Source: an uncultured Eubacteriales bacterium
GTDB taxonomy: Bacteria; Bacillota; Clostridia; Christensenellales; Aristaeellaceae
DNA: 14,496 bases
Direction: 5' to 3'
Assembly: GCA_900542445.1 (NCBI GenBank)
Contig: UQNN01000030.1
Coordinates: 1 to 14,496 of the forward strand
Part shown: piece by piece, positions 6,518 to 12,942 of the stretch
Numbering within the stretch: position 1 is the stretch's first letter
Layout: every line of letters begins with the position of its first letter
The notes under the pieces: model-generated
Seen by the model: only the letters and a program-made list of their open reading frames with translations
Told to the model about the DNA's origin: nothing
The model's database searches: none
Translations under genes and position numbers: made by a program

Positions 6518-9500
6518 TCAGGCGCATTCGTCGGGCGTTGCGGGCTTGGGCGTGGCTGTCAGCTCAGGCGTAGGCGTAGCTGTCGGCTCAGGCGTAGCCG
6601 TGGGTTCAGGCGTAGGCGTAGCCGTGGGTTCAAGCGTAGGCGTAGCCGTGGGTTCAAGCGTAGGCGTGGCTGTCGGCTCAGGCGTAGCCGTGGGTTCAGG
6701 CGTAGGCGTAGCCGTGGGTTCAAGCGTAGGCGTGGCTGTCGGCTCAGGCGTAGGCGTGGCCGTCGTTTCGACGACCGGGAACGCATAGCCCATGGCCAGC
6801 AGAATTTGAACCTCTGCCGCAGAAGGATTGCTCAGGTCGATCCAGCGGGCATGGAGCTGCAAATCCGTATCCGGCATGAAGGCTGGCGCGGGCGTGGCAT
6901 AGGTCGTATCCGTATACCAGCCAACGAACTGATAGCCGTCGCGCGCACCGGGATCGGGGCGCGGCAGGGGGGCATAGGCGTAAACGGTTTTATCAACAAA
7001 GGAGGCGGGAGACGAGCAACCCGTGTTGTAGGTTACGGTATGCGCTGCCGTTGTCGGAGAATTGAACTCGCCGAACCGGACCACAAGCGTGATATCGCCT
7101 GCGGGCATGGTCTGCGGCACGGGGTCGCTGCTGTCCTTGACCGACCAGCCGAGCAGCGTATGAGAACTCAGCAGCGGCATGCCGCCGATTATGACATCGG
7201 CGAACGTCGGCAGATTGATGAACTCGCCTTCGTAAAGGCGGAGCGCCGGATAGGCGGTCAGACCGTCAACGCCGACGATCTCGATGGAAGCTTGCCAAAG
7301 GGGCAGCTCTTCCCAGCGGGCGGACAGCGAGAGGTTTTGGGCGGGCATTTTTTTCGGCGCGGGCGAGCCATCCGCTTGCACCCAGCCCGTGAATTTGTAG
7401 CCGCGGGCATACGGTGTGGGATGTTTGATGACCTCGTTTTCCTTATACTGCGCGTCGTCGAAGGTCAGATTCGGCACATCCGACGTGTAAGAGACGGTGT
7501 AAAGCGTGTTGTTGGCCTCCCACATTGCCGTCAGGGTGATGTTGCTTGCGGGCATGGTCGCGGGGATTTTGATATCCCAGCCCACGAAGGTATAGCCCGT
7601 CTTGGTAGGATCAGCCGGGGCGGTGACGGTCGTGCCGAAGGCCTGCGTGATGGCGGGGATAGAAGTGCCGCCGTTGGTATCAAAGGTGATGGTGTAGGTG
7701 TTGACCTTCCACAGAGCCGTCAGGGTGATGTCGCTTGCGGGCATGGTCAAAGGCACGTCTTTCCAGCCGTCAAAGGTATAGCCGTCGCGGGTGGGGGTAG
7801 GCAGGCCGATGAGCGGCTGACCATACTCAAAGGGGAGCGCGTTGCACGCCGAACCGCCGTCGGAGTCAAAGAAAATCGTGTAGCTGTTGACCTGCCACAG
7901 AGCCGTCAGCGTGAGGTCGTTTGCAGGCATAGTAGAAGGCACTTCCTTCCAGCCTGCAAAGGTGTAGCCATCGCGCGTGGGCGTGGGCAGAGCAGTGGAA
8001 TCAATGGACTCGCCGAATTTGAAGGAAATTGGGTCACAGGCCGAGCCGCCGTCGGAGTCAAAGGAAAGCGTGAACGTCGGTTCGGGCGTGGGCTTTTCGG
8101 TAGGCTTCACGGTAGGTGTGGGAGTCGGCGTAGGTGTGGGTGTTGCCGTCGGCGTCGGGGTGGGGGTAGGCGTCGGGGTGGGGGTAGGCGTCGGCGTGGG
8201 GGTCGGAGTAGGAGTCGGCGTCAGGGTCGGAGTAGGAGTCGGCGTCAGGGTCGGAGTAGGAGTCGGCGTTGCGGCGCTGCGCGCCCACTGAGCCGTCAGC
8301 GTGATATTGCCGCTTGGCATATAGCGCGGCACACGGCCGCCGTCATAGGTCCAGCCGAGGAAATCGTAGCCGTCGCGCGTCAGCCTTGGCAGAGCCGCGA
8401 TGCGCGCGCCTGCCTTGAGCCGCCGCCTGCGAAGGGTTCCCCCTTCATAGCCAGAATCCATATAGAGGGTATAGACCGGTTCTGGCGTGACGATTGGCGT
8501 CCATTGGGCGGTGGCCGTCACGTCGCAGGCAGGCATAATGGCGAGCTGACCGAGGTCCGTGCCGCCCGCCGTGGCGAAAGTCCACCCCGTAAAGGTGTAG
8601 CCGTCGAGGGTCGGGGCGGACAGACGCAGCGCCGCGCCTTCCTCGTTGGTCTGGGTGAAAAGGACGTTGCCAAAGCCGTCCCCAGCGGTCAGCGTATGCG
8701 TCGGCTTGGGGATGGGTTTGCCCGTCATCTGGAAAGCCACGCGCACGGAGGCGATGTTGCCGTTGCGCGGCTCGGTGGGATGGGGGACGGCCAGCACTAC
8801 GATGTACACGCACCTCTCGCTGCCGCCCGTCACATCGATTCGATAGCCCGTTGACGTCGGAATGACGCGGATAGAAGCGCCGCCGCCGGAGAGGGTTTCA
8901 TTCACGTTGAATGAGCCGGTGTTGAGCGTGGCGTTTCCGCCGACAACAAGACGGGGATTCACAGTCATATCGCCCATGGACATGGGGTTGCCCGCCTTGT
9001 CAACGGGGGTAATATCGACGGAAAAGCTCTCGCCTTCATTCAGTATCGTCGCGGCCGTCGTGGAGACGGACGCGCGCAGCCCGCCGAAAACGCCGGTCAG
9101 ATTCGGCGTGGGGGTCGGCACGGGCTTGGCTTCCGTGACCGTGACCTTCACTTTGGCGACTTTGTTGTATTTGCTGCTGTTGGCCGTTGCCTTAGTCGCT
9201 TTGGCATAGACGGTAATGGTCGTTTCGCCGGCTTTTTTGCCCGTGACCTTGCCGCTGCTCAGGCCGACGGTGGCGATGTCTTTGTCGTCGGAATAAAAGC
9301 GAACCACGTCTGTGCTGTTGCCCGGCGTGAGCGTCGCGGCGAGCGTCGCCGTTTCGCCGACGGAAAGCGTCAGCTCGCTTGGCGAGACGGAAACGTCCGT
9401 GGCGCGCAGCAGCACCTTGAACGTTTTGGTCGCAACGGCCTTGCCCGAGTTGATGCTCTTGGCCGTAATCTTCACTTGGCCGGGGGCGACGGGCTTCAGT

Positions 9501-9727
9501 TTGCCCGTGGCCTGGCCGATGGTGGCGATATTTTTGTTGCTGGAAACCCACTTGACGCTTGTGCCGGCCACCTTGAGCGGGTAGCTGTGCAAGGCGTAGA
9601 TGGTGGACGGCGCGGCCGCGCCGCTTTTGAGCGTGATTTTAGACGCGGCCAGCGCAGAAGCGGGCAGCTGCATGCAAAATGCAAGTGTCAGCACGAGCGC
9701 GATCAGATGCAGACGATGTTTTTTCAA
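6518..9727 (-). CDS. Large secreted Big_2/InlB-repeat protein (1069 aa)
   Basis: Predicted exported surface protein and first gene of the locus. The TTG start has a GGGGGGG ribosome site (9734-9740) 6 bases upstream and an extended -10 promoter further up. Domains: signal peptide 1-27 (cleavage after ALA), Big_2 Ig-like domains about 28-107 and 108-199, a PTPTP hinge, an unrecognised domain about 211-335, two InlB/Flg_new-like repeats about 344-482, a Thr-Pro linker 486-547, and six more repeats about 551-962. Repeats three to five are classic (FDSDGGS..., GYTF-GW, MPA-LTLTALW). A conserved block (PRPDPGARDGYQFVGWY, ARWIDLSNPS) follows, then a Thr/Pro/Glu tail. It shares this architecture with the 857-aa protein but has more repeats. 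There is no LPxTG, SLH domain or C-terminal helix. Big_2 and InlB repeats occur in adhesins, but ligand and anchoring are unknown. Confidence 0.88.
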   Translation of the reverse strand: MKKHRLHLIALVLTLAFCMQLPASALAASKITLKSGAAAPSTIYALHSYPLKVAGTSVKWVSSNKNIATIGQATGKLKPVAPGQVKITAKSINSGKAVATKTFKVLLRATDVSVSPSELTLSVGETATLAATLTPGNSTDVVRFYSDDKDIATVGLSSGKVTGKKAGETTITVYAKATKATANSSKYNKVAKVKVTVTEAKPVPTPTPNLTGVFGGLRASVSTTAATILNEGESFSVDITPVDKAGNPMSMGDMTVNPRLVVGGNATLNTGSFNVNETLSGGGASIRVIPTSTGYRIDVTGGSERCVYIVVLAVPHPTEPRNGNIASVRVAFQMTGKPIPKPTHTLTAGDGFGNVLFTQTNEEGAALRLSAPTLDGYTFTGWTFATAGGTDLGQLAIMPACDVTATAQWTPIVTPEPVYTLYMDSGYEGGTLRRRRLKAGARIAALPRLTRDGYDFLGWTYDGGRVPRYMPSGNITLTAQWARSAATPTPTPTLTPTPTPTLTPTPTPTPTPTPTPTPTPTPTPTPTATPTPTPTPTPTVKPTEKPTPEPTFTLSFDSDGGSACDPISFKFGESIDSTALPTPTRDGYTFAGWKEVPSTMPANDLTLTALWQVNSYTIFFDSDGGSACNALPFEYGQPLIGLPTPTRDGYTFDGWKDVPLTMPASDITLTALWKVNTYTITFDTNGGTSIPAITQAFGTTVTAPADPTKTGYTFVGWDIKIPATMPASNITLTAMWEANNTLYTVSYTSDVPNLTFDDAQYKENEVIKHPTPYARGYKFTGWVQADGSPAPKKMPAQNLSLSARWEELPLWQASIEIVGVDGLTAYPALRLYEGEFINLPTFADVIIGGMPLLSSHTLLGWSVKDSSDPVPQTMPAGDITLVVRFGEFNSPTTAAHTVTYNTGCSSPASFVDKTVYAYAPLPRPDPGARDGYQFVGWYTDTTYATPAPAFMPDTDLQLHARWIDLSNPSAAEVQILLAMGYAFPVVETTATPTPEPTATPTLEPTATPTPEPTATPEPTATPTLEPTATPTLEPTATPTPEPTATPEPTATPTPELTATPKPATPDECA
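6539..6763 (-). repeat. Tandem repeat coding the PTATPTPE tail (1069-aa gene)
   Basis: Units of 24 bases (PTATPTPE or PTATPTLE) mixed with 18-base units (PTATPE) encode residues about 989-1063. A higher-order block (two or three long units plus one short) appears to be duplicated. This suggests expansion in two steps. Confidence 0.9.
7520..8077 (-). repeat. Three near-identical InlB/Flg_new repeats (1069-aa gene)
   Basis: Three consecutive units of about 60-63 codons encode residues 551-736. The first two share FDSDGGSAC, LPTPTRDGYTF and TMPA-LTLTALW; the third is slightly diverged (FDTNGGTS, GYTFVGW). DNA similarity is high across the PTPTRDGYTF and TMPA segments, so these are recent duplications compared with the older flanking repeats. 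Confidence 0.85.
8087..8272 (-). repeat. Thr-Pro linker repeat (1069-aa gene)
   Basis: About 62 codons of (Thr-Pro)n with scattered Leu, Ala and Val, from 6-base repeats, ending in KPTEKPTPEP. It is the counterpart of the linker in the 857-aa gene but is shorter and built from different unit variants. Confidence 0.92.
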
Positions 9728-9770
9728 AACAATCCCCCCCTAATAAGCAAAAACCATGTCATTTAATTCC

Positions 9771-9798
9771 ATTATAGCAAAGGCAAAATAAAACGCAA
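9771..9798 (-). promoter_or_regulatory. Extended -10 promoter of the surface-protein locus
   Basis: On the minus strand TGCTATAAT gives a perfect -10 hexamer with the extended TGn element (hexamer at 9771-9776). A weak -35 TTGCGT (9793-9798) lies 16 bases away. Transcription would start near 9764, about 37 bases upstream of the TTG start. Confidence 0.8.
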
Positions 9799-9847
9799 GC
9801 GATTTTGCACAAACGACGTTTTTTTTGCACGAAAAACAAATCGCTTG
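9796..9847. repeat. Inverted repeat with nested direct repeats upstream of the surface locus
   Basis: CAAGCGATTT (9796-9805) and AAATCGCTTG (9838-9847) form perfect 10-bp inverted arms with centres 42 bp apart, about four helical turns. Inside lie two direct copies of TTTTGCAC (9803-9810, 9823-9830), 20 bp apart. One arm overlaps the -35 region of the minus-strand promoter, so this could be a regulator binding site. Confidence 0.55.
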
Positions 9848-9848
9848 A

Positions 9849-9929
9849 CAAAGAAGCGCGCGGCGTTTCGCTGCGCTGATCGGCCTGGCGCTGATGGCCG
9901 CAATGGCGGTTAAGATGTCTGCGCTGTAA
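9849..9929 (+). pseudogene. Possible gene remnant: end of a small hydrophobic protein
   Basis: The frame ending in TAA at 9927-9929 reads RRFAALIGLALMAAMAVKMSAL, a typical membrane-helix sequence with codon use like the coding regions, inside an otherwise AT-rich gap. There is no start codon with a ribosome site; the frame is closed by TGA at 9846. It may be the tail of a decayed gene, or chance. Confidence 0.3.
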
Positions 9930-9939
9930 AAAAATCTAG

Positions 9940-9968
9940 TTGCAAAAACCCGTGCTTTGGGCTATAAT
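9940..9968 (+). promoter_or_regulatory. Promoter of serS
   Basis: TTGCAA (9940-9945), a 17-base spacer and TATAAT (9963-9968). The predicted transcription start is about 9975, directly before the T-box leader. Confidence 0.88.
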
Positions 9969-9974
9969 ATCCGC

Positions 9975-10207
9975 ATACATCGGCGCGCCTTCGGGCGCAG
10001 AAAGAGAACAGACCGGTTTTTCCGCTCAAGAGAGCCGTCGGGCGGTGCGAGACGGCGCGGGGCACGGTTGATCCGCTCTTTCCATGCCGCGGGTGACGAG
10101 CCCGCGGGCAGACGGCCCTTATCCGTCAAGAGAGGCCATGAAAATGGCAATTTGGGTGGCAACGCGGAGCACTTCGTCCCATGCGGAAGGAGCGCTCCTT
10201 TTATTTT
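9975..10207 (+). ncRNA. T-box riboswitch (serine) in the serS leader
   Basis: The leader senses uncharged tRNA-Ser and lets transcription continue into serS when serine charging is low. Stem I is closed by GAAAGAG (10000-10006) with CTCTTTC (10076-10082). Above it ACCG/CGGT encloses a specifier loop with the serine codon TCC (10072-10074) followed by a purine, and the distal arm is GCCGTC/GACGGC. Further stems are CCGCGGG/CCCGCGG, GACGG/CCGTC and a GAAA-capped GCCAT/ATGGC. The T-box core GGGTGGCAACGCGG is at 10154-10167. Its bulge TGGC (10157-10160) is complementary to a GCCA tRNA end, as expected for the G73 discriminator of tRNA-Ser. Antiterminator pairing is TGGG/CCCA plus GCG/CGT. An extra UUCG-type hairpin precedes stem I. 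Confidence 0.92.
10166..10207 (+). terminator. T-box regulated terminator upstream of serS
   Basis: GGAGCACTTCGTCC pairs with GGAAGGAGCGCTCC (two mismatches, one G-U) around a CATGC loop, followed by TTTTATTTT. Its left arm includes the CGTCC needed for the antiterminator, so the two folds exclude each other. Confidence 0.88.
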
Positions 10208-10258
10208 GGCGTGCAAATTTTCGGGGCATGCCCCGTAGAGAAGAAAGGAAGAACTGTC

Positions 10259-11548
10259 GTGATTGATATCAATCTGATCCGCAAGACGCCGGACGTCGTG
10301 CGCGAAAACATCAAGAAGAAGTTTCAGGACAGCAAGCTCCCCCTCGTTGACGAGGTGATCGAGCTGGACCGCAAGAACCGCGAGGCCATGCAGCAGGCCG
10401 ACAGCCTGCGCAACCAGCGCAAAGTGCTCTCCAAGGAAATCGGCGGCCTGATGAAGCAGGGAAAGAAGGATGAGGCCGAGGCGACCAAGGCGAAGGTCAA
10501 CGAGATGGCCGACGAGCTGGCGCATCTGGAGCAGCTGGAAGAGGAATATGCCGCCGAGATCAAGAAGCGCATGCAGGTCATCCCGCAGATCATCGATCCG
10601 AGCGTGCCGATCGGCAAGGATGACAGCGAGAACGTTGAAATCGAGCGCTTCGGCGAGCCGTTTGTGCCGGATTTTGAGGTGCCGTATCATGTGGATATCA
10701 TGGAGAAGCTGAACGGCATCGACATCGATTCCGCGCGCCGCACCTCCGGCAACGGCTTCTACTACCTCAAAGGCGACATCGCGCGCCTGCACAGCGCCTG
10801 CCTGTCCTATGCGCGCGACTTCATGATCGACCGCGGCTTTACCTACTACATTCCGCCGTACATGATCCGCGGCGGCGTGGTCACGGGCGTGATGAGCTTC
10901 GCCGAGATGGAGAACATGATGTATAAGATCGAGGGCGAGGATCTCTACCTCATCGGCACGTCCGAGCATTCCATGATCGGCAAATTCATCGACACCATCC
11001 TCACCGAGGACGAGCTGCCGCAGACGCTGACCAGCTATTCTCCGTGCTTCCGCAAGGAAGTCGGCGCGCACGGCATCGAAGAGCGCGGCGTGTACCGCAT
11101 CCATCAGTTTGAGAAGCAGGAGATGATCGTCGTCTGCAAGCCGGAGGATTCCATGATGTGGTATAACCGCCTCTGGCAGAACACCGTCGATTACTTCCGT
11201 TCGCTGGATATTCCGGTTCGCACGCTGGAATGCTGCTCCGGCGATCTGGCCGACCTGAAAGTTAAGAGCTGCGACGTCGAGGCATGGAGCCCGCGCCAGA
11301 AGAAGTATTTCGAGGTGGGCAGCTGCTCCACGCTGGGCGACGCGCAGGCGCGCCGTCTGGGCATCCGCATCAAGGGCAAGGACGGCAGCAAGTATTTCGC
11401 CCACACGCTCAACAACACCTGTGTGGCGCCGCCCCGCATGCTGATTGCGTTCCTGGAGAACAATCTCAACGAGGATGGCTCCGTGCGCATTCCCGCGCCG
11501 CTGCGTCCGTACATGGGCGGCAAGGAAGTCATCACGCCCGCGAAATAA
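10259..11548 (+). CDS. serS: Seryl-tRNA synthetase
   Basis: Class II aminoacyl-tRNA synthetase that charges tRNA-Ser with serine in the cytoplasm. I take the GTG at 10259 as start: it gives MIDINLIRKTPDVVRENI, the standard SerRS N-terminus, and AAAGGAAG (10244-10251) lies 7 bases upstream. Longer starts would run into the T-box terminator. The 429 residues match the family. Residues about 28-110 are the charged coiled-coil tRNA-binding arm. The catalytic part has a TSEHS serine loop (234-238), motif 2 CFRKEVGAHGIEERGVYRIHQFEKQEM (263-289) and motif 3 TLNNTCVAPPRMLIAFLENN (383-402). Compared with the usual TAE loop, DTRG-x-x-R-x-HQF and N-G-S-G-x-A-x-G-R forms, these are divergent but keep the key Glu and Arg positions. 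The T-box leader controls expression, and a strong terminator follows. Confidence 0.97.
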   Translation: MIDINLIRKTPDVVRENIKKKFQDSKLPLVDEVIELDRKNREAMQQADSLRNQRKVLSKEIGGLMKQGKKDEAEATKAKVNEMADELAHLEQLEEEYAAEIKKRMQVIPQIIDPSVPIGKDDSENVEIERFGEPFVPDFEVPYHVDIMEKLNGIDIDSARRTSGNGFYYLKGDIARLHSACLSYARDFMIDRGFTYYIPPYMIRGGVVTGVMSFAEMENMMYKIEGEDLYLIGTSEHSMIGKFIDTILTEDELPQTLTSYSPCFRKEVGAHGIEERGVYRIHQFEKQEMIVVCKPEDSMMWYNRLWQNTVDYFRSLDIPVRTLECCSGDLADLKVKSCDVEAWSPRQKKYFEVGSCSTLGDAQARRLGIRIKGKDGSKYFAHTLNNTCVAPPRMLIAFLENNLNEDGSVRIPAPLRPYMGGKEVITPAK

Positions 11549-11563
11549 GCAGGCCATGCCTGC
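11549..11563 (+). other. Small hairpin directly after serS
   Basis: GCAGGC-CAT-GCCTGC starts at the base after the serS stop and is followed by GGCTTTT. It may be a weak first terminator or an mRNA 3' end protector. The main terminator lies 70 bases further on. Confidence 0.4.
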
Positions 11564-11634
11564 GGCTTTTCCGCCTGAGTTTGCTGAAACATGCGGCACG
11601 CGTACACGCGGAAAAAGAACGGCATAATAAGAAA

Positions 11635-11665
11635 GGGAGACCGCGAAAAACGGTCTCCCCTTTTT
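11635..11665 (+). terminator. Intrinsic terminator after serS
   Basis: GGGAGACCG (11635-11643) pairs perfectly with CGGTCTCCC (11651-11659) around a 7-base A-rich loop, followed by CTTTTT. On the minus strand the same stem is followed by TTTCTTATT, so it may also stop transcription coming from citC. Confidence 0.93.
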
Positions 11666-11670
11666 AAAAC

Positions 11671-11688
11671 GGATTGAATGGATTGAAT
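11671..11688 (+). repeat. Direct 9-bp duplication
   Basis: GGATTGAAT occurs twice in tandem between the serS terminator and the palindromic repeat. It has no evident function. Nothing else was seen in this part of the 209-base gap between serS and citC. Confidence 0.6.
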
Positions 11689-11702
11689 ATGAAAAGGGAA
11701 AT

Positions 11703-11723
11703 CCAAGAACCTCAGGTTCTTGG
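11703..11723 (-). repeat. Palindromic repeat, copy 1 (downstream of citC)
   Basis: A perfect palindrome with 10-bp arms, CCAAGAACCT and AGGTTCTTGG, around one base. Read along the minus strand it is preceded by CTCCCG and followed by ATTTCCC. A diverged copy lies at 14393-14413. In the direction of citC transcription it may act as an additional terminator (the following run is ATTTCCCTTTTC). Confidence 0.8.
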
Positions 11724-11757
11724 CGGGAGGGCGGGTTAAAGCCCCAAAAGCGTTTCC

Positions 11758-12804
11758 TCAGTGGTGAATCACATCATCCGAGGCCTGAATCCGTTTCACG
11801 GCGTTTTGTCCCGCGTCGCTGGTCAGATAGGCATACGTCGTTTCCGGCACAAGCGGCCGAATGGCTTCAATCTGTCCGTCATGGATGAGCTGGCGGACGT
11901 GCGACGCGCTGATGGCCTCGCCCTGCGCCTGTGCGCGGGGGATGACGGCCAGCTCAATGCCCGCCTTGGGCAAAACTTCGGCAAGCGCTTCGTTGTACAG
12001 GCTGGTCGTGTGGGAGAACGGCTCTTCGCCGACGTAGCGCCGCGTCAGGTTGAGCGCGGCCGCGATGCGGGTAAACAGCGTGGCGTCCAGCTCGGCGTGG
12101 GTGCGGGTGACGATATCCGCATCCTTCAAGAAGTACGAAGGAAACGTTGCTGACGAAATCATGTAGCTTCCGGAAGACACGACGGAAACGTTGTCATACT
12201 TTGCGCATGCGGCTTTGACCATCGCCAGCCTGTCTTTGTAAGGCACGAGCGAGCGGTCTTCGCTGAGCACAAACAGCACAACGCGCTCGTTTTCCCTCGC
12301 CGCGCGCTCCGCCAGCGCCGCGTGGCCGAGCGTAAAGGGATTGGCGTTCATCACCAGCGCCGCGCCGGGACGTTCGCCCGCGTAAGGCGCAAGGCTTTTC
12401 AGATAGCGGGCGAAACCGTCGCGGCGGTTTTCCATGAACACGAGACGGCCGTCCACGCGCGCAATTTCAGTAAAGCCCAGCGGCGCAAAGAATTTTGCGC
12501 TGTCGATTTTGGTATACAGAAACAGGTGCGTGTTGCCGCGTTCAAGCTGCGCCTGAACCAGATGCGCGACGATCACGGCCATCAGCCCTTCGCCGCGGTG
12601 CGCGCCGTCCACGGCGAGACAGCGCAGCGTGTTTTCAAACAGCGAGCCTGTGGCGATCATCTGTCCGTCGTCATCATAAATGGCGGCGGAATAGGTTAAA
12701 TTGCGGTCACGCTCGATGCCCTCGCGCTCAAGCAGCGCGTCCATCTGCGCCCGCGCGCGCTTGTTCGTCGGGGAAATCGGAACGGCGAAATATTCATCCA
12801 TCAT
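11758..12804 (-). CDS. citC: [Citrate (pro-3S)-lyase] ligase CitC
   Basis: Acetylates the thiol of the prosthetic group on citrate lyase acyl carrier protein using acetate and ATP, turning the lyase on. The ATG at 12804 is chosen because CAGGAG (12813-12818) lies 8 bases upstream and an extended -10 promoter follows; longer versions of the frame would start upstream of that promoter. The 348 residues are the usual CitC length. Residues about 30-125 form the N-terminal GNAT-like domain (HRGEGLMAVIVAHLV at 69-83). The C-terminal nucleotidyltransferase domain has NANPFTLGH (153-161, the HxGH-type ATP site), an SEDRSLVPYKDRLAMVK stretch (181-197) and ISASHVRQLI (298-307). It is divergent from citX-citG, with which it works. 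citD, citE and citF are not in the window, so they lie elsewhere or are absent. Confidence 0.95.
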   Translation of the reverse strand: MMDEYFAVPISPTNKRARAQMDALLEREGIERDRNLTYSAAIYDDDGQMIATGSLFENTLRCLAVDGAHRGEGLMAVIVAHLVQAQLERGNTHLFLYTKIDSAKFFAPLGFTEIARVDGRLVFMENRRDGFARYLKSLAPYAGERPGAALVMNANPFTLGHAALAERAARENERVVLFVLSEDRSLVPYKDRLAMVKAACAKYDNVSVVSSGSYMISSATFPSYFLKDADIVTRTHAELDATLFTRIAAALNLTRRYVGEEPFSHTTSLYNEALAEVLPKAGIELAVIPRAQAQGEAISASHVRQLIHDGQIEAIRPLVPETTYAYLTSDAGQNAVKRIQASDDVIHH

Positions 12805-12820
12805 GGCGGTAACTCCTGAA

Positions 12821-12843
12821 ATCAACTTGATAAGGGGATTATA
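12821..12843 (-). promoter_or_regulatory. Extended -10 promoter of citC with a small palindrome
   Basis: On the minus strand TGGTATAAT gives a perfect -10 hexamer (12838-12843) with the TGn extension; no good -35 is seen. Just downstream, at the likely start of transcription, lies the perfect palindrome ATCAA-C-TTGAT (12821-12831). It could be an operator or chance. Confidence 0.75.
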
Positions 12844-12881
12844 CCATGAAACGCCGAAAAGAGATAGAGGAAGCGGGCGGC

Positions 12882-12910
12882 TTGCGCGCAGAAAGCAATT
12901 CTGATAAAAT
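12882..12910 (+). promoter_or_regulatory. Promoter of citX-citG
   Basis: TTGCGC (12882-12887), a 17-base spacer and TAAAAT (12905-12910) preceded by TGA, an extended -10. Transcription would start near 12917. It diverges from the citC promoter, with about 40 bases between the -35 and the citC -10. Confidence 0.7.
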
Positions 12911-12942
12911 ACGGAGGAATGAAACATTTGGAGGGCAAAACA

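Noticed and set aside
6515..8854. Plus-strand open frame of 779 codons
   Set aside because: It is a shadow of the 1069-aa gene through its repeat arrays. The minus-strand frame has a signal peptide, known domains and a promoter.
6518..9727. LPxTG sorting signal or C-terminal membrane anchor on the large surface proteins
   Set aside because: Both tails were read to the last residue (TPDECA and TPGEAPF). There is no LPxTG-like motif, hydrophobic segment or basic tail.
9845..9850. TTGACA on the plus strand as a promoter -35
   Set aside because: No -10 hexamer occurs 16-18 bases downstream. The real serS promoter with TATAAT lies at 9940-9968.
10181..10258. N-terminal extension of SerRS from an upstream ATG
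   Set aside because: It would start within the T-box terminator and has no homology to SerRS. GTG 10259 has a ribosome site and gives the standard N-terminus.
9962..11599. Minus-strand open frame of 545 codons across serS
   Set aside because: serS on the plus strand is certain. The antisense frame has no family features and runs through the T-box leader.
12805..12927. N-terminal extension of CitC by 41 residues
   Set aside because: It covers the citC promoter, and the family length and ribosome site support the ATG at 12804.
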